Part shown: positions 18,191 through 30,400 of the stretch, piece after piece
Position numbering within the stretch: position 1 is the first letter of the stretch
Layout: every line of letters begins with the position of its first letter
NCBI RefSeq assembly: GCF_910592395.1
Contig: NC_088319.1
Coordinates: 7,314,001-7,378,000, forward strand
DNA from: Lineus longissimus
Lineage: Eukaryota > Nemertea > Pilidiophora > Heteronemertea > Lineidae
Direction of reading: 5' to 3'
Length of the DNA stretch: 64,000 nt
Notes under the pieces: model-generated
The model's input: only the letters and a program-made list of their open reading frames with translations
Databases searched by the model: none
Told to the model about the DNA's origin: nothing
Translations under genes and position numbers: made by a program

Positions 18191-20185
18191 ATCAGTGTTT
18201 TTTCTTAAATTCTCCCAATACATTCACTATAAATGCTGTGTTATAGCAATAGCTAATGTTGACGTCGTCGCAGATACACACATTCATGTATATGGTGTCG
18301 AACGAGGACGTCCCCATTTGGCATCCGGCCAAATTGGGACCCTCACCTCGTATGTGTTGAACCCACACCGGACAAATGGGGACTTACTGTATTAAGCCAT
18401 AGACCCTATATAGAATAGACATGCAACGCGGTATGTTCCTTTGATCCTAGGCTGTCTCGGCCAAGGTCCACTGGTTTTACGACGCCATAGTAGTGAGTGG
18501 CAAAAAACAGGGTTTCCCAGTGTTGACAATAAGGTTTGTTGTAAAATCTCCTAGATATATTGCTTCGAAAAAACTTTGAAGTCAACTTATTAACAGTTTA
18601 GTGTGATAATAGAAAGAATGCTTTGGGTCGTTTCCCCGTGAATAAATATTTAGGTCATCACCGTAGACCAAACAGTTTGTAACACTCTAGTCCATTTTGT
18701 AATTGCTCACTCCAGTGTTAATGCTAGGTGCTAATTGATGAGCAATGCAGATTTGTCAAATTATCCACTGACAAACCAATTAAAGTTTACAAACAGATGT
18801 GTACAAATATGGGCCTAATACATAACACACACATAAGGCACAAAGCCTGCTAACCGAAAGTGATATAACAGTATGGAAACACTCGATCTTGGACCAATCG
18901 AGGTCCGGCCATTATTCAAATAAACCAAAATCGCACAGTTTTCTAATGATTATTTCTCGGTCACCATAGTCAAAAATGTATTCTTAATGTTAACTTGCAA
19001 TGCCTTATCATAAGGAAAATAATTTGTGCAGAAAAATAAATAGATTTAGTAGGTGAAATTTGGCGACAGCGTTTGGGACTTATCCAGGACGATTTGGTGT
19101 TTTTTCTGCGTTCTCTTAGGGCACGAACGGAAAAGGTATCATTTTAGTCAAAACCGCGAAAGATTTAGCAAAGTCATACTGAACTTGCAATAGAAAATGA
19201 TCAGACGAATACTTTTAGATACTTTGTTGGTCTGTAGACTTAAACACTTTCGCGTAGTTTGGCGACAGCGAGCGAGACAAACATGGCTAAAAAAAACACT
19301 TTTATTATGAGCGGAAACTCACGGTGCAAAACACCCCTCGGAAACATCAGCAAATGTAAAGAAGACTGAATTATTTACACTCAATAACTTTGGACTAGTA
19401 GATTCTGAACATAATATATTTTCTAGTTTTTATGATAAGCGCGATCCATATGAAGGTTTTCAGGGGGAAAAATTAGTATTTGTCAGGGCCTATGAATCGT
19501 CGATTGCTGTTCGCTATTCTGAATTCTGGCCGGCGATCAAAAAGTGCGCTTGGGTTGGTCACGTGACCGAGACAGCCTAGGATCAGGGTGCTCGGGCGGC
19601 ATCTTTGATGTTGAAGCCAGTTGCATGTCTATTCTATATAGGGTCTATGATTAAGCCAAATGGTGACGTACCTTTACACGGTGATATGAGTTTAAGGGTG
19701 CCGATATTGCCATTCGCCAATTGGGGACGTCCCCATTTGGCATGAAGTCCCCAGATTGACAGGACCAGGTGGGTGTTGGTCCCCATTTGACACCAAATAC
19801 AAACGAACCCAAACACACAACCGTCACCTCGTGCGCCACCTATCAGCAACTACTCCTTGTGCCCAGCGCTTACGGCTGCTGGTTTTTCACCTGTAGCACG
19901 CGCTACGAGAAGGTTATTACAACTTGTTTTAATTATACCAAACTTCATCATTTTTCAGATGGTTCAATTTGTAGGCCTATATTCTAGATTTTCTGATAGG
20001 CTACAGTAAAAAAATTCTTTCAGTAATTCCTTTAAAATCAAAATGCTCACTACGACTGTACATAACGTCATGCGCGACGTGAGCGCTCGGCACAAGGAGT
20101 AACATTTGTTGCGGAAAAGCGAAACCATCCGTCTATTTCGCGACCTAATCTTTAGGAAAATGTGGGATGCCTCTATTTGAGAAAT
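17764..20185. mobile_element. Outer non-autonomous element with inverted arms
   Basis: The left arm (from about 17764) and right arm (20103-20185) are inverted copies over about 80 bp, including TTTCCGCAACAAATGTTA and CTCAAATAGA. The exact ends and target duplication could not be fixed. No coding region lies within it. It contains a second, separately bounded element at 18398-19649. Confidence 0.5.
18398..19649. mobile_element. Inner 1,252-bp transposon with 7-bp target duplication
   Basis: The termini CATAGACCCTATATAGAATA and its inverse match over about 28 bp. ATTAAGC lies directly on both sides (18391-18397 and 19650-19656). A second inverted word, TGATCCTAGGCTGTCTCGG, follows inside each end. 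No transposase ORF is present. A 7-bp duplication with CA-starting ends could suit a P-like or hAT-like parent; the superfamily is unresolved. Confidence 0.8.
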
Positions 20186-20310
20186 GAGTGGTCATCTATT
20201 TGAGAAGAGACAACAAACGTACCTGAGAACGACTGTCTAAACATCAATATGAGATGTAGGCCTAATCTATCTAGGCCTATCTGAAATTAGGTACATAGCA
20301 TCTATTTAGA

Positions 20311-20626
20311 TGCGTTCACACTACCATCTTAATTCGAATTGAATCCGAAGTAAAGCCTTAATTCGAATTAGCTGTTCACACTGCATTCGGTCTGGGGCGG
20401 TGCCAAACCGCCGTAACGAATTCGGTTCCTGATTCGAATTCAATTCGAATTGACCTACGTCGAATCTGACGTGAAGGAGTTTATTGCGAATTAAGCGTCA
20501 TGACGTCACCGTCAATTCGAATCAAACTCGAGTATAAACACAGCATTTTAATTCGCATTAGCTAATTCGAATTACTGGGGGCCGGTCTCCGGAATTCCAA
20601 TTGAAAGCGAATTAGATGTGAACGCA
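20311..20626. mobile_element. MITE-like element rich in TTCGAATT
   Basis: The ends TGCGTTCACA and its inverse TGTGAACGCA bracket 316 bp packed with AATTCGAATT-type words. It is a small inverted-repeat element without coding capacity. No convincing target duplication was seen, so the exact limits are uncertain. Confidence 0.55.
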
Positions 20627-20815
20627 ACTTTTGACACAGGCGCATTTTTGCGGAAATAACCGCCCATTATGTAGGCCTTCATCTACCAGTAATCTTGATC
20701 TTGACTGAAACTTATCATTCCCTGCGCTATTTTGATGAAAGAAAACCGATATAGGCCTAATTTGTAACAAATGGACGTCATGTCCACCTCTAATGCATAG
20801 CCCTACATCCATGAC

Positions 20816-21214
20816 GGTTATTCTACAGAAGTGCACCCACCCCAGATTTTAGCTATCTTTTGAAAATTACTTTGATATAAACCCATGGGTCATGTCTACA
20901 GATGGTGGAGGCTCCATCCAGGGTGTTGAAACAATTTGGGTCCCTTTCATTTCCGACTTTTGAGGGTGTTTACATTGTCCGGCATTAGATTCAATCTGCA
21001 TCCGACAATTGATTGCATGTACATTACAACTTTTTGCATGCATTCTGAATCTGTTTTCAGACATTTCTAACTGCTTCAAAAGTCACAATTCTTTTGTGAA
21101 ATAAACTTTTCACCACCCTCTATCACTTCATACACATTCGAAGTCATTGTTCATGACATAATTGCAAGGATATTTGCAAAATATCGAGGGTGGGTGCACT
21201 TCTGTAGAATAACC
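20816..21214. mobile_element. hAT-type MITE, 399 bp, 8-bp target duplication
   Basis: The ends GGTTATTCTACAGAAGTGCA and their inverse match for about 27 bp. TCCATGAC is repeated exactly at 20808-20815 and 21215-21222. An 8-bp duplication is the hallmark of the hAT superfamily. It has no coding capacity. Confidence 0.85.
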
Positions 21215-21770
21215 TCCATGACATCTGTACATACATTTCTGTACATTGGACATGGCGCGCGACCTGTTGCTATAAATGGCGTGAAGAACAAGGAGATATC
21301 CAATCATTTCTAGCTAATTACAGATCCGTGGTGGAACCGGTAGGCTATTTTTTAGGTACTATGTATACCAACCTACCTTTAGGCGGGATTTTATCCACGT
21401 ATAAGTCCCTTTTAGGCCTATTCGCTCTCTTGAGTCTTCTGGTTAACATCATAACACATGCAAAATGGCGACAAATTTTTGTGACGTCATCCGTGCAACT
21501 AGAGACAAACGTGGACAGTGCGAACATGGGGAGTGTAAGACGAATTTTCACTAGCGCCACGTGGGGGATTTTTGCATAACTAAAAGTGTGTACCATCCAG
21601 GCGAACGGGGACTAACTCGCAACGGACTGGTATTTCTAGAGGGCAACCGTTACGTCCCCGAATAAGTGTTGGCGCACAGATTCCATTTGGGGACGTCCCC
21701 GTTTGCAGGGAAGTCCCCATTTGGAAGGTGAGGGATTGAACCATTGTCCACGTTTGATACCATATACAAA

Positions 21771-21812
21771 CGCACGCACACACACGCACACACACACACA
21801 CACACACAGACA
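21771..21812 (+). repeat. (CA)n microsatellite
   Basis: A CACA tract of about 40 bases with a few CG interruptions. It creates spurious Cys/Val-rich ORFs on the minus strand that should not be annotated. Confidence 0.9.
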
Positions 21813-21828
21813 CCATGACCAGAAACAA

Positions 21829-21862
21829 TATGGTTCCCGATCTTACTGGATCGGGAACCATA
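21829..21862. other. Perfect 14-bp hairpin
   Basis: TATGGTTCCCGATC is followed by the loop TTACTG and the exact inverse of the first arm. It is GC-balanced and stable enough to extrude as a hairpin. It lies next to the CA tract. It may be a folded MITE end or a terminator-like structure. Confidence 0.75.
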
Positions 21863-23006
21863 ACAACTTTAATACTGGGTAGTCACAACTACTCGTAACT
21901 ATTGAAGAGAGGTTGCTAGCACATCATTCAAGTCTGGTTCTCAGTACCCAACTCCCAGTTTACCAACATCCAAACATTACCAGTACCAGGCCTTATACGT
22001 GGACCAAAAGACTAGATTACTTACAACGTTTCTTTAAAATACTACACCGTTCACAGACACCAGTAAATATTGCATGGCTATATTTTAACTATTGGTTATG
22101 AACCTAAACACACAAACTAAACTAAACAATTAATATAACTGAGCTTGAGGACAAAACATAATTGTAAATTTCTACGGATGATCCAACGTGACAAATGATA
22201 CTAAGTCATTATTACTTGTGTCAGCACTCATAGCATACTATTCTCTTGATACCAGTACAGAGTGATCAATCCTGCACATGATATGTCCATTTACCATAAA
22301 TGAAGTCCAGTGTAATGCTTTTAAGTGAAAGATAAGTCGCACAATATACCCATACTCAACTTCTTAAGTCATTGTTATTGTGTACAAATTCAAATGGACC
22401 CTGCAACCCAAAGCCATGTCTTCAGTCTCCATGAAGTACCTAAACAGGAGCCAATAGATGTCAAATTTAGTACAGGAAATTACATTCCAATTCAAAACAG
22501 ACCAAACTATATACCGACAGACCTGAAGACAATGCATTAGATCAGCTCCAAATGACTACTCAGGAATCAAAACTATTAAGAAACTGGCAAAATGAGAAGT
22601 TACGTCCAGCGCTAAACCCATAAGAACACACTTTCGAAATATTCCAATACCAACATGTTGACATATCTCCATTGAATGCTTGTCAGATCATCTTAATACA
22701 TGGTAGCTTACTAATTACTAATATAGCTTACTAATATCGTTTCATGCAAAGTATTGCATCCTCGGCACCCAGTGGTTTTCCATATGCTCCAGCTCTCGCT
22801 ATTACAAACCCCTGGGGAAATCCATGCCCTTCAGACGGATTGTAGCGGTAGAAAAAAAAGCGCCCAATCAGAGCATCGGTTGTATTTGAGTCTCGGAAAT
22901 TCGTAAACCACGGACCCAGGAATTAATGCTCTCAGATGCACTATCAATTGTATAGTCTTTTGCGCCATAGGGCTCGGGTCCGAGGTAGGTTAGTTAAATT
23001 TCAAAG
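21863..23006. other. Intergenic interval upstream of the helicase gene
   Basis: No gene is recognised. Short ORFs lack motifs. The last 250 bp before the helicase ATG are more GC-rich and could hold its promoter. No TATA box at a convincing distance was identified. Confidence 0.4.
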
Positions 23007-24951
23007 ATGGCGTCACTTGTAGAATTTGATCGGATAGAGAAGAAAATATGCGAAATATTTCACGTTTTAGAGTTAACTGACTTTCAGAGAAAGGCAATTA
23101 AGTCCAGTATGAATGGAAAGGATGTTTTGGTTGTGTCAAAAACGGGAAGTGGAAAATCATTGATGTTTCAAGTTTCTCTGGTTGCAAAACGTGAACATGG
23201 CGCACGTGATGTACAGAACGATATGCACGTGGATGTACATGATGTACGCGAGCCTCAGGTCGAACATGTCGAGGTCAGTGCTGATGAGAGAGTTGAAGAA
23301 GTACATGCAATTGACAATAGAACAAAGGATGCAGTCGTGATAGTCATTCTGCCGCTCCTTTCGATAATGGTTGAGCAAGTTGAGAAGCTGGTTGGACTTG
23401 GTTTTGCTGCCACGTATATCGGCAAGGACCATGCAGAGGACAAAGCGATACTATCTGGACAGTTTGATTTTGTATACGGAAGCCCGGAGGAGCTGGCTGG
23501 AAACGGGAAGTGGCGTGACATGATGCTTGCTATTCGCAGTAGGATTTCGTTTATTGTTGTTGACGAGGTTCATACTGTTGTGAATTGGTAAGTTCATCAA
23601 AAAGTCTTCTTGCATGTTCATCAGTTCATGACCAGTTGATGACGTCGCGGTCGTATTTACAACTCAACTGGTGAGGTTTGTTTGTACAAAAAATGTATCT
23701 GATTGGCTGCCGTTGGGTGTGTATCATTCAAAATACTATGATAGTATGAAATTGAAAATACCAAATTACCGGTCATGAGCTGGCATTTGATTTTAGCTGG
23801 AGGTAAAGTTCTTCTCTGTCAATGCAATAAAATTTGCCAGCCTACACATACACGAGGCCGAGCATGGCATTGACATGTGTATTACTATTATTTTGCCTCT
23901 TCTCTAAAATATGCTCCTAATTTATATTTTCAGGGGTGAATCTCAAGGGACAGAGGAACCTTTCCGGGCTTGGTTTAGCCACATTGGTGAACTGCGATCT
24001 CTTTGCCCTGGCACCCCACTGATGGCAGGAACAGCAACAGCAAGTGTCGAAAAACGCAAGAAGATAATGGATAGTCTTTACATGAGTGTTTTGACAACCG
24101 ATGTGCTCGTTGACAGTCCAGACAGGCCCAATATAAAATTGTCTGTGAAGTGTGTGAAGGCCACGCATGACCTTCAGGATACGTTTTGGTGGATTGTGAA
24201 GCATCTTAGTGACACCATGCCCCATTATGTTATATTCTGCAAGACAATCAAGGATTGTAGTTTACTTTACAACACTCTGAAGCCAAAGGACAATGAGACA
24301 ACAGGACTAGTTCAAATGTATCATTCAAAAACACTGCATAGCATAAAGGATGAAATCCGTACTACTTTGAGCAACGAATCGGGCAAAGTGAGGCTATTAG
24401 TGTGTACGAATGCAGCTGGTATGGGGGTCAATTTCGCAGCTGTTAACAACGTCATTAACTATGGTCCCCCACAGGACATGGATACTTTCATCCAGCAGAT
24501 TGGAAGAGCTGGTCGTGACGGTACTCAGGCTCAACATCTGCTGGTTTACCACAAACACCAGATGAAGAACCTCGAGAAGCCTATGTTGGCTTATGTTAAG
24601 AACACTGAACATTGCCGGAGAGAAAATCTTGTGGAAAGTTATGGTTGCAAGAACAATTCCAAACCAGTGGGGCATCTGTGTTGCAATGTTTGTAACGAGG
24701 AGTGTGATTGTGGCATGGAAGACTGTACAGAGTTATTCAATATCGAGTTGATTAACATGCCACCAAGTGATACGTTCGAGGAAGAGGAAGAGACCACTTT
24801 TCGTAGGAGTACTGAGAAACAGAGTGATCAGTTGCAAGACTTGTTGCAGCAATATCAGAAGCAGTTGTCAACTGACTCCTCAGGACGTTTGCTTGCAAAT
24901 GAAACTGTGCATGGATTTTTGGAGCAACTCGTCGCTCAGATTGTGGCTTAG
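23007..24951 (+). CDS. RecQ-like DNA helicase (two exons, 532 residues)
   Basis: This is an ATP-dependent SF2 helicase of RecQ type that would unwind duplex DNA in the nucleus. Exon 1 (23007-23587) has motif 0 (LTDFQRKAI), Walker A (KTGSGKS, residues 45-51), motif Ia (ILPLLSI) and motif II as DEVH (186-189). The intron 23588-23933 has GTAAGT and TTTTCAG ends and joins in phase at the Trp codon. Exon 2 carries motif III (AGTATAS), motif V (GMGVNF) and motif VI (QQIGRAGRDG), then a Cys-rich zinc-binding region (CCNVCNEECDCG). No RQC or HRDC domain is evident. The frame ends at a TAG (24949-24951), but 54 coding-like codons follow to a TAA at 25114-25116. It is convergent with the DUF6589-like gene downstream and may be part of a helicase-bearing transposon. 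Confidence 0.8.
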
Positions 24952-25116
24952 TGCAATGTTCTCAACAGTGCAGAAGACATTCTGGAAAAGACCTTCATAA
25001 TGTCTTACACTCAAGCCACCGTTGTTTCAGACATCTTCGCTGCTGTGTTTCCTGGAACATTTCTGTGTAGTGCCAGTCAGGATAGCGAGAGTGATTTGGA
25101 GGACGATGATAAGTAA
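24952..25116 (+). pseudogene. In-frame coding-like extension after the helicase TAG
   Basis: After the TAG the same frame stays open for 54 codons. It reads as a plausible acidic C-terminus (SQDSESDLEDDDK before the TAA). It may be the ancestral C-terminus removed by a nonsense change, or a readthrough extension. Its acidic end resembles the tails of chromatin-associated proteins, but that is weak evidence. Confidence 0.45.
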
Positions 25117-27461
25117 AGACTTAGTCAGTGGTTTTGGTTTCTAATAATAACAACATAATGTACATTGTGATTGTACATGTACGTGCTTACATTTTTGTAC
25201 AGTTTCCAGCTTTGGTGAGATTGTTCCAATACATACATTCATCTGCCTGTAATTCTTTTGGCTGGTTCCTGACAAGTAAATGGTTTTATTTTTATACCGG
25301 TAAATCAGCTGGTGTTTTACATGTACTTACCACAGTGGCAACAAGATAACACGTTGTATTGGTGGCATTTCTAGGAAAAACTAAGTGCATCAAAAGCATT
25401 CCCTCTTGATATGAAGCATTTGCCCAGCTTTCTTGAATTTTCAAATATCACCAGCAAGGAAATCTTCCTAAACCTTAACAGTAAGCAACCGTTGCACCTG
25501 CATGTTCATGTATGTGGCAGCAGCAGAGGTCGTGTATGGTGGCTCTAGACTAGTAAATGACAGTTTTAAAACTTGAAATTTCTTAGATTCTGATGTAAAT
25601 ACACGTACAAGAAATAAAGGTCCGGGATTTTTAAATGAAAGCAAGTTTTTCTTCTATTATTTTGCCTAATGGCTGTACATGTACTAAATGCACGTACTCA
25701 TGATGCAGCCCTGTCATGCATGTTGCCAACTACCACTACCAGGATTGAATCCCTATGAATGATGTTCATCAACAAAGTGGTACAGTGTATGATCGTGGAT
25801 TTTTGTAATAGACTAAAATAATCTCCAAACAGCTCCTATACCATCACAATCAGTTAATGGTCAGTCACAACCATCCAAGGACCTTCACCCTGGCATTACA
25901 ACCATCAGATGTTCTGTTACTGCCTCCCAAGGAACTCTTGTCACATCCAAGGAGCTCGATGTACATGTACATGTAGTCACAACCATTACATGTTCTGACA
26001 GTCTGCCTGCTCAGAAGGAACTTCCCAATGTGCTTGGCCCAGTCACAACCATTACATGTACTTGTATACATGCATGTCTGCGGATGTTCTTTCCTAAGGT
26101 TTCATTCAGTGGACGAAGTGGCGGTGTCCCAATGACCTTCACCCCATCACTACAATTTCTATTCTAGTGGAAGATCAACAATTTGTCATGGTATACTGTA
26201 AAACGTTCTCGAACGAAGTGTCCTCTTAATGTACAAAGGATTCTGTAACACTAACATACTAGTATCATCGGTATTTGATTTTCATTCTAACACTGTTTTG
26301 AAATGAAAAACAAATTCTGATATTCTCTAAAGTCAAAATAAGAACTTGCTTTTATTGCACAAAATACATGGGAAATTATTTTACAACACAACAATACTAT
26401 TACAGTACTATTCATGTTCAAAAACAATAACAACAATGATATACACATACAGAGGGGGCCAACATTACAAAGTGTGCCAATGAAAAATTGCACATCATGA
26501 TTAAGTAGTATATTAAGCACCAGTCAATGAGAAATCTATTGCCCACCCCCACCCCCGTTTATCTGAGAGTGTTCCAGGGGTAAAAGTGACCATCAACAAT
26601 GGACTATTTGGATGATGGAAGTTCCCTGAGACCAAGATAAAAACAGCCTAACTTGCAATGAAAAACGTGTTTGGATGGAAAGCCAAGACATAAAAATCAA
26701 GACAAATATTGCATATATTATATACCTAACTATTTGGCAACTGTTTGCAATGAAACTGATATCAGATGGAAAGCTACATGTGAGACATAAACATCAAGAC
26801 AAATATTGCATATATTATACACCTAACTATTTGGCAACTCGTTGCACTGAAAATCGTCAATATATGGAAAGCTAAGACAGAAAAAAGTAGTCGAGATCAA
26901 GAAATACATGAAATGCATGTACATTATGCACCAGTCAATTTGGACATTATGTCCCCCCTCCCCATTCAGGTATCTAAGAGCATCCCACAGGTCAAATTGC
27001 CCATCAATTATGGACTATCTGATTATTCTCAATGGATGCAAGTTGATGCATTAAAAGTGTTCCCAAGACCAAAATAAAAGCAAGCTAATTATTTGGCAAC
27101 TGTTTGCAGTTGGATTGAAAAAGTAGAACATAAAAAGTTTCTGATATCAAGGTAAATATTGCATATGTACCAAACTATTTGGCCACTCCTCACACTGAAA
27201 CTCGTCAATAGATCACACAGCTAAAACATAACAAATTACCAAAATCAAGATACAGTAGTGGTCACAATTTACTTATTTGAACACCAAGCATAATTCGTCG
27301 TAACTCAAGATACGAGCATTGCACAAGGCTGAACCTTTAGTATGTTATATACTGCAGTATACCCTTGACATCACCATATATTGATAAAGATTGTTGAGCA
27401 ATGACTGGATATCTGAATATCGCAAAACAACATTGAAAAGGCATCAGAAAATTACATCAAA
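25117..27461. other. Interval between convergent genes with degenerate repeats
   Basis: No gene is recognised. Repeats of about 97 bp sharing ATATTGCATATATTATA and CTAACTATTTGGCAACT occur near 26690-26870, with a more diverged copy at about 27150. TCACAACCATTACATGT-type words recur near 25970-26060. The interval holds the presumed 3' UTRs of both convergent genes. Confidence 0.45.
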
Positions 27462-30400
27462 CTAAGGAATAACAATGGTTGTCTTTTGTTTAGTCAACCA
27501 TGGACTTAGTTTGAAAGTGTCTACTCTCTCGAAAAGATCAATAAATCCATCAAATGTTTGAAGTGTTCTGCCATCCCTGTATTGCATAAAGTCTGTACTC
27601 TTCAACTCAAGGACAAGCTTTCCAATATCCGCATCTTTATTAACTGAGGTTTTCTTTCCCGACTTTTTTGAGACATGTGCATCCTCAATCACATTGTCCA
27701 CTATGGCATCCAAATGTTGCAAAGTCCTTGCAGCAAGGCGTGCATTTTCAAAATTAATGTTTGCACCTTGAGCTTTTAAGCAGTCCTTCAACTTCTTTAC
27801 ATGTACTTCAACAAGATTGTCGTTTGGAAAGTTTTTTCCCATTCCACCCTTGGTATTTACTGTAACATTCCATTTATATTCGTACGCTTCTCGTTCTGTC
27901 AAAATAGCACTTTCGTATGCCAGCATACGAAACATCCATATTTTGTATTTTGTGTGTTTTCCTACATCATAAAGGAGAAGTTCAAACTTTGCATTCATAA
28001 AGATGCGATTGGAGTCTCCTAATTTGAAAGCATTTTCAGTGTCTTTCAACAGCAGTAGGCACTTCATTAGTGAAGAAAACAGCGTAGCCAGTACGTCACC
28101 TGAATCACTGAAGGCAGGTACCGGAGTTGGTACAGTTAGATCATGACCATGATCTTTCTTTGCATGGTTCCCGTACCGACCTCGAACACTAAAGGAAGCT
28201 GGACAATCAGGGCAGTAATACTGTGTACCCACTCTCACGGCTTCTATGGCATCCTCATTGTGCTGCTGGTCTGCGAGGTTTTCGTGGAAGCGGGCCATTT
28301 GGTCAGGAACAATACCTTCCAATTTCGCATACCTGAAAATGCAATGTAAAACCATGCATAATATAAATAAACAAAATCTTTTTAAAATCAGAGACAAGCT
28401 TTTTAAATGCTTGTATTCCAACCTTTGAAGTCTTCACTCTTTCATCTAATTTATCATGGTTGCCTGCCAGATTTTGATAATCTGAAGCGTCATCATACAT
28501 GTAATGGAATGTCACTTTCTTTTTTGAGGGAACTTGCTGTGAAGTTATAGCCTAAACTGATTGGATACAATCTTTACTTAGTATGTCTGCAGACATGTTT
28601 TCGAAGAAAATTTTCTGAGATAGGCACTTGGAGTGAGCAAAGACAAAAGTAAAATGTAAATGTACATGTGTGGTCAGCAATTTTGGCAATACCTTTGAAG
28701 AATATGTCTTGCATGAATACTAATCCACTTATACTGCAGGTCTTCATTCATAACCGACAGTGGGAGAGGCTTGTTCTTGGTTGGTTTGGAATCTGTACTC
28801 TCCATTCCGAAGTGGTTAAGTGCACAGGTCACAATGCAGGCTGTGAGAATGTCCATCAGGAACGTGAAATGTGGCCTGAAAGCAAAAATAAAACTGTCAT
28901 GTAAGCAAACTATTACAGTAATGTGTGTGACACTGCTCCTGTAGCATATCTTATCAAAGAAAAAAGGCAGGGGACTCCTATACTTGTCTCTTTGTGACAA
29001 ATTCAGTCCAGCCTAAGCATACCATTTCACATTTACAAGAACGTTCATACTGTGCTAACAACATTTTGGTTGTCACTTTACTCAAAAGTTTTGAAGGTGA
29101 AGGGTTAACAGGGCATGAAGTTCTAGCCTTCAGGAATGAGTAATAAAGATTTTCTAAAGCTTGGAAAAAAGGCAGATACTCTTTTGATCTTTCATTTAAC
29201 AAAAATAGGATTTCCATGTTCTTACCGAAAGGATGTTGTCACTGATTCAGGACCTCTGACATCTCTTCTATTGATGAGGTTTCGAAGCTGATATAAAGTC
29301 CCTTTATCATTTCCAGATGCAGGCTTATAGAATGATTGGTAGATGAGCTTAAATTTAAGAACGCACTTAAATAAGTAAAACTAAATGATGCAAGTATCAG
29401 TGGTTTAGATGTCTTGCAATTGGGATGTGTGTGGCAAATCCTATCTTTCTCCGTTAGACTCAACTGGAAAGACTCAGCCAAGCATAATGTTTTTTAAAAT
29501 TTATAACCCTAAATGACAGTCAATACACTTGACAAAAACTAATTTGACCTACCTGCGTCAAATTCATCACACGGTGTAGACCTTCAGGACGGTGAACCAC
29601 ACCTCCCAACTTCTCATAACTCGTCTGGCCATTCATCATCGCCATCTGTGCACTATAGGCCCTTTCGTTGGTGAGGACATCACCCCCAAACGTAATTCTT
29701 TCTAGTGCATTGGGATGGTCCTCGTCGGTATGAGGTATGAAGTTTTCATGGACCCACTGGAGAATATCGATGATGTCGTCACTCTTGTTCTCATTCTTCT
29801 CTAGCAGATCCAAGATGACGAAGCTTGATTTCTGTGACATTTCTGCCATGTGCGGATGGTCAATGGCACTAGGCACATGGAAGTCATGGAAGGCAGGTAT
29901 ATGGTCTTTGAGAATTCTGGCAATGTGGAAACACATGTGATCATCCAGGGTATCACAGTCTTCTACACTTGGCAGAAATGCTGCATTCTCCATTTTTCTG
30001 ATGTCAGCCTTGAGTGTGGAGTCAGGCAGGGAAGGAGCTGTTACACGTTTTGTAACACCAAGGTTTAAAAACCAATGTAGGCTTTTATTTTGTCTCTCAG
30101 AAGTCATGTATGTTGGCCGCACAGTTATGTCCAAATTGTCTGAGATGATCTCATTGGTGCAATGTGGATCCGGACACGAAGGTTTGGCTGGTTCACTGGA
30201 GATTGGTAGCTTCGCATCTGACTCTAATCCAAGAATGCTGCTCGTACCTAGAAAGGAATTATAAATAGGAAAATCAAACGAGTCAGCAGAGGTCTCTGAA
30301 AAAAAGTGTAATTGACTAATTACATATTCATGCAATGACCATGGCGAATTGGCTTGCAAAATAGTGTGACGAATTGTTATCATTTTTCATTATTGAATTT

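Noticed and set aside
21580-21861. Cys/Val-rich minus-strand ORF over the CA repeat
   Set aside because: It is generated by the dinucleotide repeat and has no other support.
28303-28515. An ORF that looked like an extra exon of the DUF6589-like gene
   Set aside because: Joining it breaks the reading phase, whereas exon 28875-28693 joins directly and in phase to exon 28332-27462.
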